A stretch of 64,000 bases of DNA from NCBI GenBank assembly GCA_022447585.1, contig JAKVAR010000002.1, forward strand, positions 1-64,000, in the 5' to 3' direction. The first letter of the stretch is position 1, and the number at the start of each line of letters is the position of its first letter. A program made the translations under genes and the position numbers. Positions 47,715 through 55,795 of this stretch are shown here, in pieces. This DNA is from Crocinitomicaceae bacterium. Lineage in GTDB: Bacteria > Bacteroidota > Bacteroidia > Flavobacteriales_D > Crocinitomicaceae. The notes beneath the pieces were generated by a model. It was not told the origin of the DNA and made no database searches. It worked only from the letters and a program-made list of their open reading frames with translations.

Positions 47715-48410
47715 TTGATTAAAATCGCGAACATATTTGTTGTCCTGCCAGTGCTAGTCACGTTGCTATCGAGTTGTTATTGCTTTAACAAAGTAACTCC
47801 AACAGTCTCTAGTGTTCGTCAATTAAGAACATCTAAACCGCTTCCTCTCTGCAACAATTGGGGTGGAGGTGGAAGATCCTATCAAGTCAATGGATATTAT
47901 GGTTTTTTGAGTTCAGAAATATTAAAAAAAGATTTGAACGAACGGTTTAACGTCTCTGCCTCTGAAGATTTTTCTATGAGTTCAAACGGACAATTTGGTG
48001 TTCGCCTAGAGAAATACATTCCTTCTCTAATTACCAATCATGCTGTTTTAGGGCTTGGATTAGATTATTCTCAGGGCTTCCACAGCATTAATTATTCAGT
48101 TTACGGTTCTTTAAACTCTTATCGAGTTCAGCAACACACGGCTATGATTAGCATAAATCATATGACTTGGGTTCAGGGGAGAACTATTGGTTATTTAAGC
48201 TTACAAGGTGGAATTAGGCAATATGTAAGTAAACATTCGAATCAAAAACAATTTATAGAGCAAACAAAAATTAAAGATCCCATCGAGTTTGCATATCGTG
48301 TTGGATATGGATTTCAATACTACCCGAAAGGGCTTTGGGGTTTTTCAGTTGAAGGAGGTTATGGAGATGCAGCCTATGTACGAGCAGGTTTATTTTGGTG
48401 GTTTCACTAA
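47715..48410 (+). CDS. Putative outer-membrane beta-barrel lipoprotein
   Basis: A 231-residue protein with TTG start and a lipoprotein-like signal ending VTLLSSC. The mature part has amphipathic strands with glycine/aromatic girdle residues (HAVLGLGLDYSQGFHSINYSVYGS, GYLSLQGGIRQYV, FAYRVGYGFQYYP, WGFSVEGGYGD). It ends in aromatic residues (AGLFWWFH), as in small barrel proteins. A combined lipid anchor and barrel would be odd, so either the lipobox or the barrel call may be wrong. Function unknown. Confidence 0.6.
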   Translation: MIKIANIFVVLPVLVTLLSSCYCFNKVTPTVSSVRQLRTSKPLPLCNNWGGGGRSYQVNGYYGFLSSEILKKDLNERFNVSASEDFSMSSNGQFGVRLEKYIPSLITNHAVLGLGLDYSQGFHSINYSVYGSLNSYRVQQHTAMISINHMTWVQGRTIGYLSLQGGIRQYVSKHSNQKQFIEQTKIKDPIEFAYRVGYGFQYYPKGLWGFSVEGGYGDAAYVRAGLFWWFH

Positions 48411-48460
48411 AAGTTGAGTAACTTTCTTCTTTGTCAACGCTCTAAATACAAACATTACCT

Positions 48461-49054
48461 ATGTTCGGATTAAACTTACTCTTGTCAGTTCTAATTTTAA
48501 GCTTTACACAAGAACCTATCTATGCAACAGCAAAGGCAACAATTTCAAACACCGAGAATGAGTTATATGAAATGATTATGGAATACCGAGCAAAAAAAGG
48601 GTTGAAAAAAATTCCTTTATCAAATGCTTTAACGGTGGTTGCTCAAGCCCATTGCAAAGATTTAACGGAACAACAACCTGATTTAAGAAAAAGATGTAAC
48701 GCACATAGTTGGTCGGATCAAGGCTCATGGAAGAGCTGCTGTTATACTCCAGACCACAAAACCGCCTCATGTATGTGGGACAAACCTAAAGAATTAACAT
48801 CATATAAAAGTGAAGGGTTTGAAATTGCAGCAGGTAGCTCCGAGCCAACTTATAGTGAGTTCATTATGACTCCGGAATATGCTCTAAGTTCATGGAAAAA
48901 AAGCACTCATCATAATAATGTCATTCTAAATAAAGGCATATGGAAATCTGCAAACTGGAATGCTATTGGAATAGGAATTAAGGGCGGTTTTGCTTGTGTT
49001 TGGTTTGGGAAAATAACAGATCCAAGTGGTGAGCCGAATCGATCAACAAATTAA
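48461..49054 (+). CDS. Secreted CAP (SCP/PR-1) domain protein
   Basis: A 197-residue protein with a signal peptide (LLLSVLILSF) and one CAP domain. It shows NELYEMIMEYRAKKGLKKIPLSNAL, then VVAQAHCKDL, CNAHSWSDQGSWKSCCY and a cysteine-rich stretch with TASCMWDKPKELT, a pattern I know from Bacteroidota CAP proteins. The end FACVWFGKITDPSG is the final CAP strand. Bacterial CAP proteins are secreted and stable, with proposed binding of small lipids or protease-like roles; none is proven here. It follows the barrel-like gene by 50 bases. Confidence 0.82.
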   Translation: MFGLNLLLSVLILSFTQEPIYATAKATISNTENELYEMIMEYRAKKGLKKIPLSNALTVVAQAHCKDLTEQQPDLRKRCNAHSWSDQGSWKSCCYTPDHKTASCMWDKPKELTSYKSEGFEIAAGSSEPTYSEFIMTPEYALSSWKKSTHHNNVILNKGIWKSANWNAIGIGIKGGFACVWFGKITDPSGEPNRSTN

Positions 49055-49254
49055 GATTCAGCACTTGAATAATAAAAGTATAAATCACTTTGTAAATTAG
49101 ATCACTTCAAAAAACTCAGTTGCAATGGAGGAGGTTAATTTTCAAAACTAGAGTGGATTATGATATTCGCAACTCAAAATCTCTTTGCACACTTTTGCAT
49201 CTTTTGAAAAAAAGTATCGAAGCGTTTTTAACTTAAGTCATAAAAATGGAAGTG

Positions 49255-49968
49255 TCAATCACATTCCATCCTCCAAACACTCGGGTAATCTTCAGAAAGA
49301 TAAATCGTTAACAGGACACCATTCTGCGCATAGCGATGTAATGTTTTTAAACTTGTTACTTTAACTTTTAATGATGCTATTGGTGAAAAATGAGCAATTG
49401 ATTGAAGCTTGGTTCTATCCCCAGCATCATACCACCCCGTAAAGCCCATCAGCCTATCTTCACCTTTCAATAGATCAATATCAAACATACCCATTACACG
49501 CCATAAACGTTTAACATACTTTGGATAAACCCAAGTCGCATGAAACCCAATATTCTCCTCACAGGGCAGAAAACCAGGCTCAATATCGGGTAAATTAATC
49601 CCATACGGGAGAATCTTCACATCAGCATAAACACGAATAGGTGCAGTCATATTGAATTCATCACCATTATTTAAAATCAACCTAATTTTGATAATCGAAT
49701 CTAATTCAACCGTTTGAGATCTTCCATAGACCTTACATTTCACCTTGAAGACACCAGCACTGAATTTCTCAATCTGCCATTGTGCTCCGCCATGAATGAT
49801 TAAGGCTTCATCTACAGCAGATATTCCATTAAAAGTGAATTGACTTTCTGCAAGAGCATATACTTCTGGCAACCGTCCTCCATCTTTCACCTTCACTTTG
49901 AATGGTTCTACTTGAGCAAAAACTCCCATATAAAACAACAATCCAATCACCAATATTACATATTTCAT
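49255..49968 (-). CDS. Secreted protein of unknown family
   Basis: A 237-residue protein with a clear signal peptide (MKYVILVIGLLFYMGVFAQ). The mature part has a beta-rich N-terminal half (FTFNGISAVDEALIIHGGAQWQ, VFKVKCKVYGRSQTVELDS). A C-terminal half rich in W, Y and K follows (HATWVYPKYVKRLWRVMG, GFTGWYDAGDRTKL). There is no recognised domain or catalytic motif. It lies alone between the CAP gene and dinB, convergent with the CAP gene after a 200-bp gap without visible terminator. Confidence 0.7.
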   Translation of the reverse strand: MKYVILVIGLLFYMGVFAQVEPFKVKVKDGGRLPEVYALAESQFTFNGISAVDEALIIHGGAQWQIEKFSAGVFKVKCKVYGRSQTVELDSIIKIRLILNNGDEFNMTAPIRVYADVKILPYGINLPDIEPGFLPCEENIGFHATWVYPKYVKRLWRVMGMFDIDLLKGEDRLMGFTGWYDAGDRTKLQSIAHFSPIASLKVKVTSLKTLHRYAQNGVLLTIYLSEDYPSVWRMECD

Positions 49969-50029
49969 TCACTCAAGGTAAATGAAAATAACAATCGATT
50001 CAGGTATTTAACAGTAATTTAATTGGTAA

Positions 50030-51115
50030 TTAAAAATCGAGTTTCAACTGAGCCGAAACACTTTTAGAATCTTCTTCGTTATCTAACTTTGTGATTGTTA
50101 TTCCCAGTAAACGAACACTTTGCTTGGGCTTCTCTTGATAAATCAATTCCTTCACAATTGGAAAGAAATCCTTTTTCAATTGAATGAATTCCGAAATTGT
50201 TTTACTTCTGGTTTGAGATGTAAAATCTGTGTACTTAAGTTTAACCGTCACTGTTTTCCCTTTAACCTTATTTTTCAGTAATCGCTTTTCTAGTTCAATA
50301 CCAATTTTATCCAACTGCTCAATCATGAAACCTTCTTTACTCAAATCTTTAGTGAAGGTTCTCTCAGCTGCTATGGATTTACGAATACGATCAGGTTGTA
50401 CTTGGCTATGTTGAATTCCACGAACGATGTTGTAAAAATGTTGGCCAGACTTACCGAAATGAGTTGTCAGATATTCGATCGATTGTTCTTTCAATTGCTT
50501 ACCTGTGAAGATTCCATGCAAATGCATTTTTGAAGCAGTGACCTTCCCTACTCCAAAGAACTTCTCGATGGTTAGTTGTTCCAAAAACTTTATTACTTCA
50601 TTCGGGCCTATGGTTTTTTGTCCATTTGGTTTATTGATATCGGAAGCAATCTTTGCCGTAAACTTATTGATGGAAATTCCTGCAGATGCATTGAGTCCAA
50701 CCTCATCTTTTATTCGCCCACGTATTTCTTGAGCAATTAAACTAGCCGAAGGATTACTCACCTTATTCTCAGTCACATCCAAAAAAGCTTCATCTAATGA
50801 TAAAGGTTCTACCAAATCCGTATAGTCCAAAAAAATACTACGAATTTGACTACTGATCTCTTTGTATCTTTCAAATCGAGGCTTGACAAAAATCAATTTT
50901 GGACAGCGTCTTACTGCAACAATACTCGACATTGCAGACTTAACCCCAAAATATCTTGCCTCATAACTCGCAGCCGCCACTACACCTCTTTCTCTTGATC
51001 CACCAACGGCAATTGGCTTTCCAATCAGCGCTGGATTGTCCATTTGCTCAACGGATGCATAGAACGCATCCATATCAACATGAATTATTTTTCTAATTGG
51101 AATTGAGTTATTCAT
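50030..51115 (-). CDS. dinB: DNA polymerase IV
   Basis: A Y-family translesion polymerase of 361 residues. Palm metal-binding motifs are HVDMDAFYASVE (D14) and PLSLDEAFLDVT. Fingers motif VVAAASYEARYFGVKSAM, the helix-hairpin-helix thumb (FFGVGKVTASKMH) and little-finger domain (AAERTFTKDL, VTVKLKYTDFTSQTRSKTI) are all present. The last residues SVSAQLKLDF may include a clamp-binding peptide. It diverges from blaI across 147 bases; no LexA-type site is obvious. Confidence 0.95.
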   Translation of the reverse strand: MNNSIPIRKIIHVDMDAFYASVEQMDNPALIGKPIAVGGSRERGVVAAASYEARYFGVKSAMSSIVAVRRCPKLIFVKPRFERYKEISSQIRSIFLDYTDLVEPLSLDEAFLDVTENKVSNPSASLIAQEIRGRIKDEVGLNASAGISINKFTAKIASDINKPNGQKTIGPNEVIKFLEQLTIEKFFGVGKVTASKMHLHGIFTGKQLKEQSIEYLTTHFGKSGQHFYNIVRGIQHSQVQPDRIRKSIAAERTFTKDLSKEGFMIEQLDKIGIELEKRLLKNKVKGKTVTVKLKYTDFTSQTRSKTISEFIQLKKDFFPIVKELIYQEKPKQSVRLLGITITKLDNEEDSKSVSAQLKLDF

Positions 51116-51212
51116 TTTTGCTCGTTAATCCAAAGATAATACAACAAAAGCAAATTACTTTACTCAAAATGAACTACCGAACAGTCAACATTTCACTATT
51201 TAACTATGATTT

Positions 51213-51226
51213 TAGTTGTACAACTA
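51213..51226. promoter_or_regulatory. BlaI-type operator, perfect 14-bp palindrome
   Basis: TAGTTGTACAACTA equals its own complement and contains the TACA/TGTA-type half-sites used by BlaI/MecI repressors. It overlaps the -33 TTG (51216-51218) of the blaI promoter, so a bound repressor would block RNA polymerase. Related half-sites (TTAGTTATA) lie just downstream. Autoregulation is the family norm. Confidence 0.65.
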
Positions 51227-51246
51227 CTTAATTAGTTATATGTTTG
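51216..51246 (+). promoter_or_regulatory. Promoter of blaI-M56
   Basis: TTG 51216-51218 and TATGTTTG 51239-51246 are 20 bases apart and match both Bacteroidota promoter elements exactly. The -7 element ends 16 bases before the ATG of blaI at 51263. Confidence 0.75.
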
Positions 51247-51262
51247 TTGAAACGATTTCAAC

Positions 51263-51619
51263 ATGATAGAATTAACAAAAGCAGAAGAACAAGTAATGCA
51301 AATCTTATGGAGGCTCGAGTCTGCATTTGTCAAAGACATTGTAGCAGAATTCAATGACCCGAAACCTGCATACAATACCATTTCTACGATTATTCGAATT
51401 TTAGAAAAGAAAAAAGTTGTTGGATTCACACCTTTTGGTAGAACGCATCAGTATCATCCATTAGTTTCAAAAGAAGCTTTTACGAAGCAATCCACCAATA
51501 AGTTAGTGGAGAAATACTTTGGAGGTTCTGTGCAGAATATGCTTTCTTATTTCGTAAAAGAAAAAGAGATTAGCGCTGAGGAATTAGAACAAATTATGAA
51601 CGAAATTAAAAAGAAATGA
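51263..51619 (+). CDS. BlaI/MecI/CopY-family transcription repressor
   Basis: A 118-residue winged-helix repressor. It begins LTKAEEQVMQILWRLESAFVKDI and has the recognition helix in KPAYNTISTIIRILEKKKVV. The wing is FGRTHQYHPLVSKE, and a dimerisation tail contains the cleavage-prone region before FGGSVQNMLSYF. The M56 protease gene overlaps it by four bases (ATGA at 51616-51619), the classic sensor/repressor pair in which the protease relieves repression. Targets beyond its own promoter are unknown; a similar dyad precedes the beta-lactamase gene 12 kb away. Confidence 0.93.
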   Translation: MIELTKAEEQVMQILWRLESAFVKDIVAEFNDPKPAYNTISTIIRILEKKKVVGFTPFGRTHQYHPLVSKEAFTKQSTNKLVEKYFGGSVQNMLSYFVKEKEISAEELEQIMNEIKKK

Positions 51620-52800
51620 GTTTCCTTCAATTTATCTTCATTCAATTGAATTTGATATCGTTCTTTTTCATTTACATACTAATAAATCGTAGATCAGGTC
51701 ATTTAAATTTCAACAGAATTTATTTGATTCTTGGACCCGTAGTTGCTATAGTATTACCTTTTATACCCTCATTCTATACATCAACAACAGTGCATAATTA
51801 CGTTTCCGAATTGCCCGTTATTGAAATCTTAGCAAACAACTCAGTTTCGGAATTTACATCTCAATTCTCATGGTCTTTAACAACCTATTTAATCATTGCG
51901 ATTGGTTTTATTATCTCATTATGGAATCAACTTAAAAAGACCTCTAAATTGCGTGATGCAAAATTACTTTCGAACTATCAAGGAGTAGATGTTTACTTAT
52001 CTGAGAATGCAGAAACTTCGTTTTCATTTTTCTCATCAATTTATATAGGAGAAGCCCATTTAGAACATGCTGAAATCATTTTACTTCATGAATACGCGCA
52101 CTGTAAACAACAGCATACCTTAGATTTAATTTACCTCAATATTATTAAGTCAATATTATGGTTCAATCCGATTATTCATTTTTGGTTAAAAGCTGCTAAA
52201 GAAAATCATGAATACCTAGCGGATCAATTCGTTATCAGCGATTCCGTGTCTTTCGAGAAATACGCAAAAACCTTATTAGAAGTTAGTTTTAACTGCGCTA
52301 TCCCTTCAATTAGTAATGGCTTTAATTCACCTTCCGTTTTACTTAAACGCATTCAAAAAATGAAACATAAAAATAAAATACATATGAAACATTTAATTTT
52401 AATCCCGGTGCTTGCTGGGATGTTAATCACGACAACAAGCATTACAAACAACTCAGCACCGGTTGAAACAAAAACAATTACAACTCCTGGAGATAATGTT
52501 GATCAAGAGGCAGAGTACATAGGTGGTACAGAGGCGATGGCCAAGTTCTTCCATGAGAACTTAAAATACCCAAAATCTCTGATCGAAAAGAATGCAGAAG
52601 GAAAAGTTTATGTTGAATTCACTGTAGAGAAGAATGGAAAAATACTCGACGTTCATGTTTTGAGAGGGTCTGAATTTGAAGAGTTCAATACCTTAGCAGT
52701 AGATTTAATTAAAAAGATGCCAAAATGGAAGCCCGCCGTTAAAAATGGTAAAAAAGTAAGTTCTAAAATGTGTTTACCAGTCCTTTACAAATTAAGTTAA
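51616..52800 (+). CDS. M56 (BlaR1-type) membrane metalloprotease fused to a TonB C-terminal domain
   Basis: A 394-residue membrane protein. Three N-terminal helices precede the zinc-protease motif HEYAHCKQQH (HEYAH at 158-162) and the third-ligand region ENHEYLADQFV. A helix at about 255-275 (HLILIPVLAGMLITTT) leads to a periplasmic tail. Instead of the penicillin-binding sensor of BlaR1, the tail ends in a TonB C-terminal-like domain at about 305-394 (YPKSLIEKNAEGKVYVEFTV, LIKKMPKWKPAVKNGK). The signal is therefore unlikely to be a beta-lactam bound by a serine sensor. Overlaps blaI. Confidence 0.92.
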   Translation: MSFLQFIFIQLNLISFFFIYILINRRSGHLNFNRIYLILGPVVAIVLPFIPSFYTSTTVHNYVSELPVIEILANNSVSEFTSQFSWSLTTYLIIAIGFIISLWNQLKKTSKLRDAKLLSNYQGVDVYLSENAETSFSFFSSIYIGEAHLEHAEIILLHEYAHCKQQHTLDLIYLNIIKSILWFNPIIHFWLKAAKENHEYLADQFVISDSVSFEKYAKTLLEVSFNCAIPSISNGFNSPSVLLKRIQKMKHKNKIHMKHLILIPVLAGMLITTTSITNNSAPVETKTITTPGDNVDQEAEYIGGTEAMAKFFHENLKYPKSLIEKNAEGKVYVEFTVEKNGKILDVHVLRGSEFEEFNTLAVDLIKKMPKWKPAVKNGKKVSSKMCLPVLYKLS

Positions 52801-52811
52801 TTATTAAAAAC

Positions 52812-52847
52812 AAAAAGGGGCGATATTCTGTATATCGCCCCTTTTTT
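52812..52847. terminator. Strong bidirectional terminator
   Basis: A-run (52812-52816), 10-bp stem GGGGCGATAT (52817-52826) with ATATCGCCCC (52832-52841), 5-base loop, then six T. It serves blaI-M56 on the plus strand and the small lipoprotein gene on the minus strand. Confidence 0.92.
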
Positions 52848-52867
52848 ATGTTCTCCTATTCTTAGTT

Positions 52868-53209
52868 TTAGTTCTTCCAGATAGTTGAAACCAACATTGC
52901 ATTTGAAGTAAAGTGCACCCCTTGAATTGTATCATTTCCAGTTATACCTCCTAAGTAACCAATATTATTACAGTTCTCATCAATAATTGAAGTTGTTAGA
53001 TCAGCGCCGCAACCTCCAGGGTTGTAAGCATAAACATCTCCCCCGTTGAAGATATAACGTTTTACCGATGCTCCATCACCGCAAGCCTCATTTGCCTCGA
53101 AAGATGCTAACCTCTCTTGCACACAAGTAGGCACTGCATCCTCATCTTCTTTATTACAACTAGCAAACAAAACACCTGCTGCAAGGATCGAAAATATTAC
53201 TTTCTTCAT
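52868..53209 (-). CDS. Small cysteine-rich lipoprotein (DUF6970-like)
   Basis: A 113-residue protein with lipoprotein signal MKKVIFSILAAGVLFASC. The mature part resembles a small family I recall as DUF6970: paired cysteines (PTCVQERL, ANEACGDG), then VKRYIFNGGDVYAYNPGGCGAD, DENCNNIGYLGGITGND and a final WKN. Four to five conserved cysteines suggest disulfides. Function unknown. It converges on the M56 gene across a shared terminator. Confidence 0.75.
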   Translation of the reverse strand: MKKVIFSILAAGVLFASCNKEDEDAVPTCVQERLASFEANEACGDGASVKRYIFNGGDVYAYNPGGCGADLTTSIIDENCNNIGYLGGITGNDTIQGVHFTSNAMLVSTIWKN

Positions 53210-53265
53210 TATTTCAATTTTTATTACTTCCTACTAACTTACTAAAAAGGATTGACAATTATAAT

Positions 53266-55317
53266 TTAAGCAGATTGATCAATTTTCTTTACCATTGTAA
53301 GAATTGTTGCCAATGCAACAGTCTCACCTGTCTCGTCATACATATCTACTAAGAACTTAACGATACCTTTAGCAATGTCATCTTCATCTTTTTTCTCTTG
53401 ATCAATTTTTTCTTTAACGGTGAATCTAACGCCAACTGTCGCCCCCGGATAAACTGGTTTCGTGAAACGTGCTTCTTCTACTCCATAGTTCAATAAAACT
53501 GGGCCTTTTTTTGGATCAACGAATAAACCTGCCGCTTTAGATAGCAAAAAGTATCCATGGGCAACACGTTGTTCGAAGATTGTACCATCTAATGAAGTCT
53601 CGTCCATGTGGGCGTAGAAGTTATCTCCAGATACATTCGCGAAATTCGTAATGTCAGTTACAGTAACAGTATGTTTATGTGTAAAAACAGTATCACCTAT
53701 ATTCAATTCTTCAAAGTGTTGCCTGAACACATGAGGATTTGCTTCTGGCATTTCGGCTCCAACTTGGAATTGCTCTGTAATTTTCGTAATCGTTGTTGGG
53801 TGACCTTGAATCGCTGTACGTTGCATGTAATGCATGACGCCTCTTTTTCCTCCCATTTCTTCACCACCACCAGCACGACCTGGGCCACCGTGAGTTAATA
53901 AAGGCATTGGAGAACCATGACCTGTACTTTCCTTAGCACAATCTTTATTTAAAACTAAAATACGCCCATGCATACTAGCTGCGCCAATAACGAACTCTTT
54001 TCCTTCTTCATGGCTAGGCGTTACAATTGAAGAAACTAAAGAACCTTTACCCATTCGAGAAAGTTCAATTGCATCATCCATATTCTTATAAGGCATAATT
54101 GTAGAAACTGGTCCGAAGGCCTCAACGTTATGAACGTCAGTTTTCGTGTAAGGATCATCGTTTCTAAATAAAATAGGAGAGAAAAATGCTCCTTTATCTT
54201 TATCTGCTCCTTTAACATCAAAATTGTCTAAATCTCCGAATACGATATCTTGAGACTTAGAAAGCAGTTCGACATTTTCACGAACTCGATCTACTTGAGT
54301 TCTTGTTGCCAGTGCTCCCATACGAACGCCTTCTTCAGAAGGGTTACCAATTACAGTAGAAGCTAATCGAGCTGCGATACCTTTTTGAACTTCTTCAATG
54401 AAATCTTCAGGAACTAAAACTCTTCTAACCGCAGTACATTTTTGCCCTGCTTTTATTGTAATCTCTTTTACTGTCTCTTTGATAAACAAATCAAACTCGG
54501 CAGTTCCAGGAGTGGCATGTTGTCCCAGAACAGTTGCATTCAATGAATCCGCTTCCAAATTAAAAGGAACACTTTCTTCTAAAATACGAGGAAGACCTTT
54601 TAAGATTTTCCCTGTATGTGCAGACCCCGTAAATGTAACTACATCTTCAGAAGTCGCATGATCAATAATTCCGCGGCCCAATCCACAAACTAACTGAAGA
54701 GAACCTTCTGGAAGAATTTTAGAATCAATTATATCCCTCACCATAACTTCTGTCAAGAAGCAAGTATACTCTGACGGTTTCACTATAGCGGGAACACCGG
54801 CCATGAAGTTAACGGCAATCTTTTCTAACATACCCCAAATTGGGAAGTTAAAAGCGTTTATATGAATTGCAACACCGCGCTTAGGCACCTGGATATGGTG
54901 ACCAATAAACGAACCTTCTTTTGAAAGTGGAGCAGCCACACCGTCAACATTATATGGAAGATCTGGAAATTGTCTTCTTAAAGAAGCGTTTGCAAATAAG
55001 TTCCCAATTCCACCTTCGATATCAATCCAAGAATCGATTTTAGTTGCACCAGTTAAAGCACTTACTTCGTAATACTTACGTTTTTTTTCTAACAAATGAA
55101 AAGCCAAAGCTTTTAACATACGACCACGTTCTTGGAACGTCATCTTGCGCAATTTCTCACCTCCAGTTCTTCTTCCATAATTAAGTATAGCCTCATAATC
55201 GAGTCCAGCACTAGAAGCTTCACCTATTTTATCTCCAGTGATCGCATTGTATAAATTTGTCTCAACACCCTCTCCATCAATCCATTGACCTTGAGTGTAA
55301 CTTTGATATCGTTGCAT
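53266..55317 (-). CDS. paaZ: Bifunctional oxepin-CoA hydrolase / aldehyde dehydrogenase (PaaZ)
   Basis: A 683-residue fusion of an aldehyde dehydrogenase and a C-terminal MaoC-type R-hydratase. In phenylacetate catabolism PaaZ opens the oxepin-CoA ring and oxidises the resulting aldehyde. Catalytic residues sit where expected: E255 (FNLEADSLN) and C294 (GQKCTAVRR) for the dehydrogenase, D565 and H570 (SGDNFYAHMDE) for the hydratase. The landmark HGGPGRAGGGEEMGGKRGVMHYMQR stretch lies at the dehydrogenase C-terminus. No paaABCDE, paaG or paaK is near, so it may act with distant partners or detoxify aldehydes. It diverges from a small conserved gene across 40 bases. Confidence 0.92.
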   Translation of the reverse strand: MQRYQSYTQGQWIDGEGVETNLYNAITGDKIGEASSAGLDYEAILNYGRRTGGEKLRKMTFQERGRMLKALAFHLLEKKRKYYEVSALTGATKIDSWIDIEGGIGNLFANASLRRQFPDLPYNVDGVAAPLSKEGSFIGHHIQVPKRGVAIHINAFNFPIWGMLEKIAVNFMAGVPAIVKPSEYTCFLTEVMVRDIIDSKILPEGSLQLVCGLGRGIIDHATSEDVVTFTGSAHTGKILKGLPRILEESVPFNLEADSLNATVLGQHATPGTAEFDLFIKETVKEITIKAGQKCTAVRRVLVPEDFIEEVQKGIAARLASTVIGNPSEEGVRMGALATRTQVDRVRENVELLSKSQDIVFGDLDNFDVKGADKDKGAFFSPILFRNDDPYTKTDVHNVEAFGPVSTIMPYKNMDDAIELSRMGKGSLVSSIVTPSHEEGKEFVIGAASMHGRILVLNKDCAKESTGHGSPMPLLTHGGPGRAGGGEEMGGKRGVMHYMQRTAIQGHPTTITKITEQFQVGAEMPEANPHVFRQHFEELNIGDTVFTHKHTVTVTDITNFANVSGDNFYAHMDETSLDGTIFEQRVAHGYFLLSKAAGLFVDPKKGPVLLNYGVEEARFTKPVYPGATVGVRFTVKEKIDQEKKDEDDIAKGIVKFLVDMYDETGETVALATILTMVKKIDQSA

Positions 55318-55357
55318 TTTTTTCGTATTTTACTAGGCTAAGATAGCCAATTATTAA

Positions 55358-55795
55358 ATGACACTGAACAAAGAAGACACTAAGATTTTTAATACTACTA
55401 TGATTGCTGAGAAAGTAGTCGATGGCGTGCAGTTTCGTTTATATGCCAATCGTGTTTTTCACGTACTTCTTCCTAGATTAAAAAAAATAGATCATAAAAC
55501 GATCCAAGCTGGATACGATTTTTTGGATGAGAATGGCGGGGGTAAATTTTACAACATCTATCAATTTGGTTCCTTCTCTGACATTGAGCCTGAAGTACGT
55601 GAATGGGCAGCAGACCACAATGGTAACCATTATACCCATACAGATGCTATCGTTATTGAAAGTTTGTCGCAGAAAATCATCACAGATTTTTACTTAAAAT
55701 TCAACCGCCCTAAAATGCCTACAAAAATATTTTACAATCTTAAAAAGGCTTTGGTCTGGACAAATCTACAAATTGAGAAAGGAACACTAGGATAA
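55358..55795 (+). CDS. Small conserved protein, STAS/SpoIIAA-like (DUF7793-like)
   Basis: A 145-residue soluble protein. Its pattern is reminiscent of the SpoIIAA-like/DUF7793 group found in Flavobacteriia: a strand-rich N-terminus (VDGVQFRLYANRVFHVLL), then YQFGSFSDIEPEVREWAADH, HTDAIVIESLSQKIITDFYL, RPKMPTKIFYNLKKALVW. Members are single-domain and of unknown role. It starts 40 bases from paaZ on the opposite strand and directly abuts the converging DUF5060 gene. Confidence 0.65.
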   Translation: MTLNKEDTKIFNTTMIAEKVVDGVQFRLYANRVFHVLLPRLKKIDHKTIQAGYDFLDENGGGKFYNIYQFGSFSDIEPEVREWAADHNGNHYTHTDAIVIESLSQKIITDFYLKFNRPKMPTKIFYNLKKALVWTNLQIEKGTLG

